Shown here: piece by piece, positions 5,729-11,712 of the stretch
Layout of the letters: every line of letters begins with the position of its first letter
Position numbering within the stretch: the first letter of the stretch is position 1
From: DASRJW01 sp964567755
Lineage (GTDB): Bacteria; Krumholzibacteriota; Krumholzibacteriia; G020349025
Assembly (NCBI GenBank): GCA_964567755.1
Contig: CAZMNW010000031.1
Location: forward strand, 1 to 11,712
Length of the DNA stretch: 11,712 nucleotides
Direction of reading: 5' to 3'
Notes under the pieces: generated by a model
Seen by the model: the letters and a program-made list of their open reading frames with translations, nothing else
Told to the model about the DNA's origin: nothing
Database searches by the model: none
Position numbers and translations under genes: made by a program

Positions 5729-8463
5729 AACGGCCGTGCAGAAGTTTTTGCGTCTTGAATGTCGTGGCCTCCTTGCTTTCTATTCTTCCGGCAGTTGCTC
5801 ATGCAACCTGCAGCCCTGGCTGTCTTGGTGGCAGTGGGGCCGTCATGCTGGCCTATCTCCAACAATCCGACGCGGCTTGCATACTAACGCAGCAGTGGAT
5901 GGATGAGATTTGTGACTCAATGCGTAGCAACGCTGTAAACCCAATCCAGTCTGAGCTTGAGGTCTATCCATCAAGCTTGCTATCAATGGGGAGCGAGTTC
6001 ACATTGGAATGGGCAGCTGAGCAAATAGAGAACCGCCGGATTACGGTGGTAGCCACGCATGGAGGAGTTGGAGCGGTCATGCTAGAAATGGCGCCGACTC
6101 CGGCAGATGCCCAAAGCCGGGCAAATGCTTATATCAATCAGGGGATCTACGGCAGTGGCCAAGTTGCCTTCGGCGGCCCGGTGGTGCCAGCCCCAGACTT
6201 AGCGTCGGGAGTCTTTTTTACTCCATTGGGCATTTCAAATAACTTGAAACCGGATCCATGCGGATTTGTATACGCAGACTACTGCGCCTCTTGGGATTCA
6301 AATAGCGACTGGGCTTGTGCGGCGTTTATCGGGTCAGCGCATGCAACGCCGTTTTGCGTATCCCTTCAACCTGCTTTAGTTGATGTTTTCAACAAGCTCG
6401 AGTGTACTCCTGGAAATAATGGCGATTTGACGATCGGTAGTGCCTTACCTCCAAATTCGCCCCATAGAACTAACCCCAGTCTGCTGCTCAGATCTAGAGG
6501 CGATAATTTGGCCCTGGATTGCAATGGGTGCGCCGGCTTAGCGGCACACTTTGATCGTTGCGGTGCATTCAGGGACACGGTGTGGGGCGTAGTCGGCCAC
6601 GACGGCACGTCACAGCTTCGGATCCGTGGGTATAAATCGTTTAGCGACTGGCCGTTCGGAGGAGACGTCGTGCGTGATCTGACGCCCAAAGCTATCACGG
6701 GGCTGGGCTTCTATACAGAGTCCGGTATCGATAGGAAGAAGTACCCCGTTTTGGCGTTTGAGGAGATTGGCTATGACGGCCGGCAGTTCCTTTCTGAAGC
6801 GTTTGAGTGGACGTCGAAACCCAAGGACTGGCAAGAACTCACGCGACTGAACGATGCGCCTGCGGTGATAGCGAAGGCAGGAGACCCATTTGTGCAGGAA
6901 GTGTGGCTTGGGGAAGACAACAAGATCCTCACGGAACGGCCGCAGAGTCGCATTACGGACACAAATCCCTATATCGGGGCGGAGGCTGGGCTGTATGCGG
7001 TCGCTGGGCAAACCGACGCGTTCTTCGCCATCGAGCAGGCAACCTTGCTCATGCTGAGTAGTTCCTGTACATCGTGCGAGCCCACATGGACATCTGCCGA
7101 GATTCGTCTTTTCACAGGCGACGGTAGTGTGACGAGCCAGCAACAGGCCGCGGATACACTCAAGCAGGGGAACGCGGACTACAATGCGTGGTGTGCGGCT
7201 CATCCCGGCCAGTGTACGAAGCTCTACCCGGAGAAACCAGTTTTTGGGATACTTGGGGATCCTTTTGTGACACCAGTGAACCATGGCACTTTCACTGATC
7301 CAGAGATGTGCTCTACCGCGTGCTTTGACCCGGGCCAGAGCGCGAATCTTGGCGGCGATCCGCTCGAGGATCTTCCCATCTACTGGGTACCAGCGCGATC
7401 GACGACGGAGATGACGCGACTGAATGGGAGTGCATATCGTTATCATTTCCCGGTTTACCTTCCTGGCGAGCGTCGCTACGAAGGGCTTATTTTTCTTGGC
7501 GATCGAAGGAATCTGACAGGAGAACCACTCCAGGATCCAGAAAATGTTGCTACGACTTGGGAGAACGTGCTCCATGCAATGGGCGAGCCAGTCTACACAA
7601 TCTTAAAATCCAGCGATTTTCCCCCATCTGGCGCTGGGGTTGCGAAGAGAGACGCGCTCGTAGCAGAGGTTAATAATGGAGTTTCCACGTTGGTTGGGTT
7701 CGAGGGGAGCCTCATCACAGAGGGCTGGGATTGGGCTGGCGATTTCTTCTGGAATACAACAACTCCTCCTATTACTAACGACTGGGATCAGTTAATGACG
7801 CGGCCGCAGAGTCTCATCGCTATTTTGTTCGGGTGTAATATGGGCCATCTCACGCGTTATGGCGGGGCGCAGCGGTTTATCATGAGAGATGCGCTATTCG
7901 CATCTTCAACGAAGACTGCGGTATCATTTGCCGTGGCGAGCGGCCAGTCAATGGACCTCCATAACTACCTATGGGCCAACGTTCTCGCTACTGAGCTGCA
8001 GGATGCTCCTGGTGGAACTCCGTGGCCAGTGATCGTCTTCAACGCAAAGAACCGAGCGCTCGCACAATACCCATTTATGCTTCGCACGCTTCGTACGATC
8101 GTTTCTCTGGGAACCATGGTCAGAAAGCATGCCCAAAGTACGACCGACGTGCAACCATGGGAAGGCGAGAATGCGGAGCCGATTGGCAGCGCAGCCGTAC
8201 TTCGGGCTTTCGGTGGGCCGGGAGCTCGTCCGCGAGTCGAAGTGTCTCTCCCGCGCAGTGACGACGTAACGCTGGCTGTTTATGATGCGCGCGGCAGAAT
8301 TGTGACCATCATGTGGGACGGCAGGATGGACGTTGGACGGCGTGCCATCACGTGGGATGGGCTGGAACGGGACGGGCGACGAGCCCGCTCCGGCGTGTAT
8401 TTCGTGCGTTTACTCACGCGGAATAGCGGAACAGCATCGACTAAGGTGGTCGTTCTCCGTTAG
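5725..8463 (+). CDS. Large exported gingipain-like (C25-type) protein with FlgD-like C-terminal domain; catalytic His apparently replaced
   Basis: The protein has 912 residues. Its ATG shares four bases (ATGA) with the stop of the previous gene. Signal peptide: MKRPCRSFC, hydrophobic VLNVVASLLSILPAV, AHA^TC cleavage near residue 27. The first ~275 mature residues are Cys-rich, fitting disulfides outside the cytoplasm. Residues ~600-760 have the layout of a peptidase C25 core: EVNNGVSTLVGFEGS (647-662) stands where the family has a 'nGv..vnYtGHGs' motif, then ILFGCNMGHLTRYGG (700-714) with C704 where the nucleophilic Cys is expected, then a KNRALAQYP stretch. The catalytic His of the family is here E660, so proteolysis is doubtful. 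An isolated THGG (111-114) lies too far away to serve as its substitute without structural proof. Residues 838-912 are a FlgD-like Ig domain (AVYDARGRIVTIMWDG...SGVYFVRL...KVVVLR) as used in surface-secreted FCB proteins. The TAG stop coincides with the insertion site of the following IS. Confidence 0.7.
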   Translation: MKRPCRSFCVLNVVASLLSILPAVAHATCSPGCLGGSGAVMLAYLQQSDAACILTQQWMDEICDSMRSNAVNPIQSELEVYPSSLLSMGSEFTLEWAAEQIENRRITVVATHGGVGAVMLEMAPTPADAQSRANAYINQGIYGSGQVAFGGPVVPAPDLASGVFFTPLGISNNLKPDPCGFVYADYCASWDSNSDWACAAFIGSAHATPFCVSLQPALVDVFNKLECTPGNNGDLTIGSALPPNSPHRTNPSLLLRSRGDNLALDCNGCAGLAAHFDRCGAFRDTVWGVVGHDGTSQLRIRGYKSFSDWPFGGDVVRDLTPKAITGLGFYTESGIDRKKYPVLAFEEIGYDGRQFLSEAFEWTSKPKDWQELTRLNDAPAVIAKAGDPFVQEVWLGEDNKILTERPQSRITDTNPYIGAEAGLYAVAGQTDAFFAIEQATLLMLSSSCTSCEPTWTSAEIRLFTGDGSVTSQQQAADTLKQGNADYNAWCAAHPGQCTKLYPEKPVFGILGDPFVTPVNHGTFTDPEMCSTACFDPGQSANLGGDPLEDLPIYWVPARSTTEMTRLNGSAYRYHFPVYLPGERRYEGLIFLGDRRNLTGEPLQDPENVATTWENVLHAMGEPVYTILKSSDFPPSGAGVAKRDALVAEVNNGVSTLVGFEGSLITEGWDWAGDFFWNTTTPPITNDWDQLMTRPQSLIAILFGCNMGHLTRYGGAQRFIMRDALFASSTKTAVSFAVASGQSMDLHNYLWANVLATELQDAPGGTPWPVIVFNAKNRALAQYPFMLRTLRTIVSLGTMVRKHAQSTTDVQPWEGENAEPIGSAAVLRAFGGPGARPRVEVSLPRSDDVTLAVYDARGRIVTIMWDGRMDVGRRAITWDGLERDGRRARSGVYFVRLLTRNSGTASTKVVVLR
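8460..8463. repeat. Left target-site duplication TTAG of the IS1380-like element
   Basis: TTAG immediately before the left inverted repeat; the last three bases are the stop codon of the upstream gene. An identical TTAG follows the right end at 9993-9996. Confidence 0.85.
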
Positions 8464-8483
8464 CCTTGATTCGTCAGAACTCT
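8464..8483 (+). repeat. Left terminal inverted repeat
   Basis: CCTTGATTCGTCAGAACTCT, matching the right end with one mismatch (position 17). Confidence 0.9.
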
Positions 8484-8490
8484 GAAGCGG

Positions 8491-8524
8491 AAAAGGCGAC
8501 CCCTCGCGTGAGGTGCCGCCTTTT
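8491..8524. terminator. Terminator-like hairpin just inside the IS left end
   Basis: AAAAGGCG (8491-8498) pairs with CGCCTTTT (8517-8524), and inside it CCTC (8502-8505) with GAGG (8510-8513) around a GCGT loop. The A4/T4 flanks make it terminator-like on both strands. It would stop transcripts from the exported-protein operon from entering the transposase, and it may also serve as that operon's terminator now. Confidence 0.6.
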
Positions 8525-8536
8525 CGCTTGAAATAG

Positions 8537-8594
8537 GGCCTTTCGGCGTGGTTTGTGGAAGTTGTTCTACGACATCCACCCAAACCGAAAGGCC
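8537..8594 (+). promoter_or_regulatory. Leader hairpin covering the transposase ribosome binding site
   Basis: GGCCTTTCGG (8537-8546) is the exact reverse complement of CCGAAAGGCC (8585-8594), with extra pairing GTTTG (8551-8555) to CAAAC (8581-8585). The 3' arm contains AAAGG, nine bases before GTG 8602. An mRNA read in from outside the element would bury the ribosome binding site, a known protection strategy in insertion sequences such as IS10 and IS50. Confidence 0.6.
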
Positions 8595-8601
8595 ACAACC
8601 A

Positions 8602-9974
8602 GTGAGACACAGAAAAGCCAATTTGCGAGCTCGTGTCAACGGGGATCTGACGCTCCGATTTACGGCCGATGGCCTGACCTCGCACAGTGGCCTCGAGGTC
8701 TTCCGGCTGTATCTTTGCCGGCTCGACTTCGCGGCGCGTCTTCGGCGACGCCTCAAGGCCGACGATCCGGGCGCTGACTACTCTTCGGTAGACCTGATCC
8801 GTGTCTTCATCGCGATGCTGGTGGTCGGTGCCCGGCGACTTCGTCACGTACGTTACCTGGCGTCGGATCCGGTCGTGCAACGCTTTGTCGAGTTGCGCAT
8901 GCTTCCGAGCGATCGGACTCTTGCGCGCTGGTTGTCGCGGTGCAAGGCGTCGGTTCGTAGTACGCTGCTTGCCTTCATGATGGAAATCATCGGCGACACC
9001 TTGCGACCCCTGCGGCTCCGACGCCTGACGATCGACGTCGATGGCACCGTCCTTTCGACCGGCCTTCAGGCCGAGCGTGCGTTTCGAGGTTACAATCCAC
9101 ATCGCCGCAAGGTGCCGAGCTACTACCCGATCACCGCCTATCTCGCGCAGACCGGACATCTCTTGAGCGTGCGCAACAGATCCGGCAACGTCCACGACGG
9201 GAAGGCGTCGATGAGTTTCTTCCGCGATCTGTTCGCCGATATTCGAGCGATCGAGCCGAAGGCCCTTCTCGAGGTACGGCTCGATGGGGCCTTTTTCCGC
9301 GTGAAACCATCGCCTGGCTGGAATCTCGCGCCGAGTACGCGATTCGTGTGCCCTTCTACCAGTGGATCGATCTCAAAGGACTCATCGCTCTTCGCCAACG
9401 GTGGGAGCGCGTTGCACCGGATCTCGAAGGCTTCTTCGCTCGCGTACATCTGGCACCCTGGAAGCGCGACGTCCAGGTCGCCATCTATCGGAAGAAAGTG
9501 CAGCACCCCAGTCGCAAGAACTACCAGCTCGACCTCTTCGATCCGAGCAATGGCTACTGGGAATACTCGGCGATCGCAACCAACAAGCGGATCGGGCTCC
9601 GAGCACTCTGGCATTTCCTGGCGGGACGAGGTACCCATGAGAAGGTGCTCGGCCAGCTCAAGACCGGATTCGCCTTCGACGCGATCCCAACACTCGACTA
9701 CGCCGCGAACAGCACGTGGCAAGTGCTCTCCGCGCTCGCATACAACCTCGTCACGAGCTTCCAGATCGCGACCAGCGCACCTCGTCTGCAACGCAGTCGA
9801 AAGCGTACAGCCCTCTTCTTGCTCAGGAGCATCCACACCCTGCGCTACGAATTCCTCAACAAAGCCGGCATCGTCCAGCGACCCAACGGCAGGCCGACCC
9901 TCACGCTCTCTAACAACGAGGCCACCAGGGCGGTCTTCACACGACTGGTCGCAAAACTAGACCGCGCGGCGTAG
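8602..9974 (+). pseudogene. IS1380-family transposase, frameshifted
   Basis: DDE transposase of the IS1380 type. The start is taken as GTG 8602 (VRHRKANLRARVNGDLTLRF), with AAAGG nine bases upstream; an in-frame GTG at 8548 falls inside the leader hairpin. Recognisable parts: LRFTADGLTSHSGLEVFRLYL at the N-terminus; first Asp region TIDVDGTVLSTG (about 9031-9054); AFRGYNPHRRKVPSYYPITAYLAQTGHLLS; second Asp LDGAFF (D at 9283-9285); then, in another frame, RETIAWLESRAEYAIRVPFYQWIDLKG, and the Glu region NGYWEYSAIATN (E at 9561-9563), ending KLDRAA. The switch of frame lies at CTTTTTCCGCGT (9291-9302): one missing base (CGC CGT read as CGCGT) explains it. The length is one base short of a multiple of three. 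Either a disabling deletion, a sequencing error at a T run, or -1 frameshifting. Confidence 0.8.
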
Positions 9975-9992
9975 AATTCTGACGAATCAAGG
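9973..9992 (-). repeat. Right terminal inverted repeat
   Basis: AGAATTCTGACGAATCAAGG, the inverse of the left end with one mismatch; it overlaps the last bases of the transposase stop codon. Confidence 0.9.
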
Positions 9993-9996
9993 TTAG
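9993..9996. repeat. Right target-site duplication TTAG
   Basis: TTAG directly after the right inverted repeat; pairs with 8460-8463. Confidence 0.85.
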
Positions 9997-10029
9997 GTGC
10001 CGGCTTCCAGCTACTTCCTGTCCGCCATT

Positions 10030-10051
10030 GTGCCGATTTCTAAATCGGCAC
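10030..10051. repeat. Perfect palindrome at the end of the recombinase remnant
   Basis: GTGCCGATTT (10030-10039), CT, AAATCGGCAC (10042-10051): ten-base arms, no mismatch. On the minus strand it contains the stop codon of the recombinase remnant (GTG CCG ATT TAG). There is no T tract, so an intrinsic terminator is not obvious. It could be a protein binding site, part of an attachment site, or a stop-codon hairpin. Confidence 0.6.
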
Positions 10052-10154
10052 GTCGTGCGAGGCGCTCTCCTTCCTGGTGCGCCGGCGCTTGTCGTAGATC
10101 TGGGTCGTCGCTGTCGATGTCTGGATGCATACTGTGCAACGGAAGAAGATCGCC
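10040..10154 (-). pseudogene. Probable C-terminal remnant of a tyrosine recombinase
   Basis: Read on the minus strand, one frame gives GDLLPLHSMHPDIDS and the next gives ATTQIYDKRRRTRKESASHDVPI and a stop. Joined, they read '...MHPDIDSTTQIYDKRR...', the box-II end of tyrosine recombinases (…GHxDIxTTQxYDRR…), with Y at 10094-10096 in the position of the nucleophilic tyrosine. One extra base near 10108-10112 accounts for the frame change. The upstream catalytic Arg boxes are not found before 10250, so only the tail survives. This rests on a short motif and could be coincidence. If right, it is the decayed integrase of the element that also carried the primase and RepA-like ATPase. Confidence 0.4.
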
Positions 10155-10243
10155 AAGCGTAGGTCGCCAAAGAGAACCCGCCTGACCTCTGCGCAGACTT
10201 TGTGAAAAAAGGTGCAATCTCCGACCCGAGTGCTAGAGGGGTC

Positions 10244-10271
10244 CACACCAGCGGATTTCGAATCCGGTGTG
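10244..10271. repeat. Second strong inverted repeat, with TTCGAATCC core
   Basis: CACAC (10244-10248), bulge CAG, CGGATT (10252-10257), loop TCG, AATCCG (10261-10266), GTGTG (10267-10271): 11 pairs with one bulge. TTCGAATCC resembles a tRNA T-arm, but no tRNA cloverleaf can be drawn around it on either strand. Of the rest of 10160-10509, I recognise nothing: no gene on either strand and no other clear signal. Confidence 0.5.
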
Positions 10272-10509
10272 CCGTTTCAACCCGTTGTTACCATTTCGGT
10301 TTGTGACGCTGCCTGTCAGTTGCTTGTCCCCGAGGCACGGTCGCGGCTTGCGGAATATGGAACGTCAACTCTGATGAGTGCCCCCGGTATCGTAACGATC
10401 GAGTTCGGCATCCTGGCTCCAAGGCGCTCGACTTACACGCTGGAAAATCACGAGAATAGTTGGCGACGTCGCCAGCATACTGAGGTGCGCGCCTCGCGAT
10501 CGTCGGGTA

Positions 10510-11409
10510 CTAGCCCAGGATCCACCACCAGCGACCGGCCGACTTGTAGGACTTGACCTCGAGTTGTCGCTTCGCACGCTGCAACGTCCGTGGCGAGATC
10601 TTGTTTTTCCACCAGGCGCGATCCGTGACCTCGAACGCCGAGCGTGGACCACCCGCGAGTTCGAGCTCCAGGAACGCGACCGCCCGGTCAACCGGGGATT
10701 GAGGCGGCGCTAGGGATCTGTGCACGACTTCTGGCGTGTCCGTGTCGAAGCGGAGCCGCAGAGGATCGGGGCGATCACCCAAGGCGGTCTTAATCACTTT
10801 GAAGCGCATGTCGCGTGTCGCCGGGGCCCAACGCTTGAGCGCCATGATCGTGGCCACCTTGCCGGCGACATGAGCCCACTCCGCCGACCGCCCTCGACCG
10901 GTCGTTCGGGCACCATCCTGCTGGTAGAGAAACGTGACTGCGCAGCCGATATCGCGCGCGACGCCAGCCATCACCTCGAGGGTGCGATGAATCCCGACGA
11001 TCTCGCCACGGCGGGCGTCGATTGCGTCGATGATCACCCATGCTGGGCGTGCCTCAGCCGCCAGGGCGGCCACAATCCCCAACCAGCGATCCTGCGTCAC
11101 GTCGATCATCGGATACGACGTCTTCGGGTCCTGGGGATCCAGCGGCCAGAACACGCCCTTCAGCGGGGCATCCATCAATTTCAGGCGCTCGATCAACCGT
11201 TGATAGGTGCCAGCGGTGCTGATCCACATGATCTCGCGGGTTTCGTCAGCCTCGATCTGCGCGCCGTCAGGGAACCGTCGACCTCGAAGGGCTGTCGTCG
11301 CCAACCAAGCCGCGATCAGCGACTTCCCCGAGCCAGGAACGCCGCAGATCATGCTCAGGTGGCCGTGCGGGACCCAGCCCTGCCAGAGCCAAACGCCTTT
11401 GTCATTCAT
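10510..11409 (-). CDS. RepA-like AAA ATPase (AAA_25 type) with C-terminal DNA-binding domain
   Basis: The protein has 299 residues from ATG 11409 (MNDKGVWLWQGWVPHGHLSM). A GTG at 11427, six codons upstream, is an alternative; I prefer the ATG because a G-rich stretch lies about eight bases before it. Counting from the GTG, Walker A is GVPGSGKS (29-36), Walker B WVIIDAID (130-137), and FLYQQDGARTTGRGRSAEW (166-184) stands where RecA-like RepA helicases have their His/Lys plus GS-rich motif. The C-terminus (from ~residue 246, VDRAVAFLELELAGGPRSAFEV...SPRTLQRAKRQLEVKSYKSAGRWWWIL) is the DNA-binding tail usual in this group. Family role: DNA-loaded hexameric ATPase or helicase of phage- and plasmid-like replicons, often encoded near CHC2 primases. 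It shares strand with the primase 7.7 kb away, and appears intact. Confidence 0.8.
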   Translation of the reverse strand: MNDKGVWLWQGWVPHGHLSMICGVPGSGKSLIAAWLATTALRGRRFPDGAQIEADETREIMWISTAGTYQRLIERLKLMDAPLKGVFWPLDPQDPKTSYPMIDVTQDRWLGIVAALAAEARPAWVIIDAIDARRGEIVGIHRTLEVMAGVARDIGCAVTFLYQQDGARTTGRGRSAEWAHVAGKVATIMALKRWAPATRDMRFKVIKTALGDRPDPLRLRFDTDTPEVVHRSLAPPQSPVDRAVAFLELELAGGPRSAFEVTDRAWWKNKISPRTLQRAKRQLEVKSYKSAGRWWWILG

Positions 11410-11443
11410 CCCTGAAACCCCCAGCACCTACAAGACTCATTGA

Positions 11444-11572
11444 TCACCGAGGTTGCACGGTTGCAAACTCCCACGGAGAGCAAGGCTCTTCGCCTTGCGC
11501 AAGCGGCGACTCACAGGGGAACCGATCGACGGCCTCGCCGTGGCAGAGCCCAGCGTTTGGTGAGCCGTTGTC
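11444..11572 (-). other. Short open fragment between the ATPase gene and the next IS; possible truncated gene end
   Basis: Minus strand, 42 codons open from the IS boundary to a TGA: DNGSPNAGLCHGEAVDRFPCE followed by SPLAQGEEPCSPWEFATVQPR. It has no start, so if coding it is the tail of a gene cut by the IS that begins near 11572. I do not recognise a family; the composition is not clearly protein-like, and chance is possible. Otherwise 11410-11572 shows no promoter I would defend. Confidence 0.15.
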
Positions 11573-11605
11573 CTAGCCCGGATTATTCACGAAGTTGAAG
11601 ACGAA

Positions 11606-11665
11606 AAAGCCTCCACGTGCTAAAAAGAGCTTGTTGACAGCAATTCTCGGCACCGAGGAGGCTTT
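11606..11665 (+). promoter_or_regulatory. Leader hairpin burying the ribosome binding site of the second IS
   Basis: AAAGCCTCC (11606-11614) is the reverse complement of GGAGGCTTT (11657-11665). The 3' arm includes most of GAGGAGG (11655-11661), the ribosome binding site for the TTG start at 11669. Same logic as at 8537-8594. Confidence 0.55.
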
Positions 11666-11668
11666 CTC

Positions 11669-11712
11669 TTGGACACGAATCCTACGACAGAGTGTTTTCT
11701 GTTTCCAGGACT
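11669..11712 (+). CDS. Transposase N-terminus (partial) of the second IS
   Basis: A TTG start seven bases after GAGGAGG, reading LDTNPTTECFLFPG before the window ends. Only 14 codons are visible, so no domain can be named. The call rests on the strong ribosome binding site, the hairpin leader and the terminal-repeat-like sequence upstream. It runs on in frame past the window edge. Confidence 0.45.
   Translation, partial: MDTNPTTECFLFPG

Larger units (their letters stand above)
8464..9992 (+). mobile_element. Complete IS1380-like insertion sequence, 1529 bp
   Basis: Both ends are visible. The left inverted repeat is CCTTGATTCGTCAGAACTCT (8464-8483); the right end (9973-9992), read inward, is CCTTGATTCGTCAGAATTCT, 19 of 20 identical. 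Both sides carry TTAG, a 4-bp target duplication as known for this family. The internal order is left repeat, terminator-like hairpin, leader hairpin, transposase, right repeat, with the transposase stop (9972-9974) overlapping the right repeat. The element would be non-autonomous if the frameshift near 9298 is real. Near-perfect ends and duplications suggest a fairly recent insertion. Confidence 0.9.
11572..11712 (+). mobile_element. Left end of another insertion sequence (probably IS1380-like), cut by window end
   Basis: Starting with CCTAGCCCGGATTATTCA (11572-11589), the sequence changes character to AT-richer DNA with an insertion-sequence layout: terminal repeat, leader hairpin, strong ribosome binding site, transposase start. 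The order mirrors the complete element at 8464-9992, and the CC-starting end fits the same broad family, but the right end is outside the window and the family call is inference. The exact first base could be off by a few. Confidence 0.55.

Noticed and set aside
6055..6066. THGG (residues 111-114) as the catalytic His of a C25-type protease
   Set aside because: It lies about 590 residues before C704, whereas the family has His and Cys a few tens of residues apart; kept only as something for structure prediction to test.
6610..7575. 321-codon minus-strand frame opposite the gingipain-like gene
   Set aside because: No recognisable motif and fully inside a gene with a signal peptide and FlgD-like tail.
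8410..9195. 261-codon minus-strand frame across the IS left end
   Set aside because: It crosses the IS boundary and the terminal repeat, so it cannot be an ancestral gene; charged low-information sequence.
8548..9960. Single 470-codon open frame through the IS
   Set aside because: Past about 9297 this frame gives Ser/Arg-rich sequence without transposase features, while the neighbouring frame continues the transposase precisely. It is an open shadow caused by GC-rich codons.
10244..10271. tRNA gene suggested by TTCGAATCC
   Set aside because: No acceptor, D-arm or anticodon arm can be paired around it on either strand; it is better explained as a simple inverted repeat.
10720..11415. 231-codon plus-strand frame opposite the RepA-like ATPase
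   Set aside because: Antisense shadow; the minus strand carries clear Walker motifs and the C-terminal domain.
1..11712. CRISPR array or other regular repeat array
   Set aside because: No set of evenly spaced identical repeats was seen; only paired repeats listed above.

Overview
The window looks like an accessory region of a GC-rich bacterial chromosome, probably from Candidatus Eisenbacteria or a related FCB-group lineage. The basis is the pair of exported proteins at 4334-8463. One resembles the cysteine-containing 'GLYADAEGT...' extracellular proteins typical of that group. The other ends in a FlgD-like Ig domain (VYDARGR...ITWDGLERDGR...SGVYFVRL), the usual C-terminal module of secreted proteins there. 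The phylum call is inference from protein style, not from a marker gene.

Layout: (1) 1-~460 is the 3' end of an IS3-family element. (2) 495-2760, minus strand, is a phage/plasmid-type CHC2 zinc finger + TOPRIM + P-loop primase-helicase, split in two by a 4-bp tandem duplication (TTAG TTAG on the coding strand). (3) 2761-3277 is a leader rich in hairpins, holding a possible small ORF (3059-2796). (4) 3278-4024, minus, is an unnamed protein with a winged-helix-like C-terminus. (5) 4025-4333 is a divergent promoter region. (6) 4334-8463, plus, is a two-gene operon of exported proteins with ATGA overlap; the second is a large gingipain-like (C25-type) protein in which the expected catalytic His is Glu. 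(7) 8464-9992 is a complete IS1380-like element with 20-bp inverted repeats, a TTAG target duplication and a frameshifted transposase. (8) 9993-10509 holds a probable C-terminal scrap of a tyrosine recombinase and two strong palindromes. (9) 10510-11409, minus, is a RepA-like AAA ATPase with a C-terminal DNA-binding domain. (10) From about 11572 another insertion sequence begins.

The primase-helicase, RepA-like ATPase, winged-helix protein and recombinase scrap share the minus orientation and are typical parts of an integrative element or prophage-like replicon. The exported operon lies between them on the other strand, so it is either cargo or flanking chromosome joined by rearrangement. Insertion sequences bound or interrupt the region on three sides, and the replication genes show decay.

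The most striking observation is that the 4-bp duplication breaking the primase is the same tetranucleotide, TTAG, that the IS1380-like element duplicated at its present site 6 kb away. Deleting one copy restores a seamless ...GMTLSDLFMRP... junction. This fits an excision scar of the same kind of element, although simple slippage is also possible.
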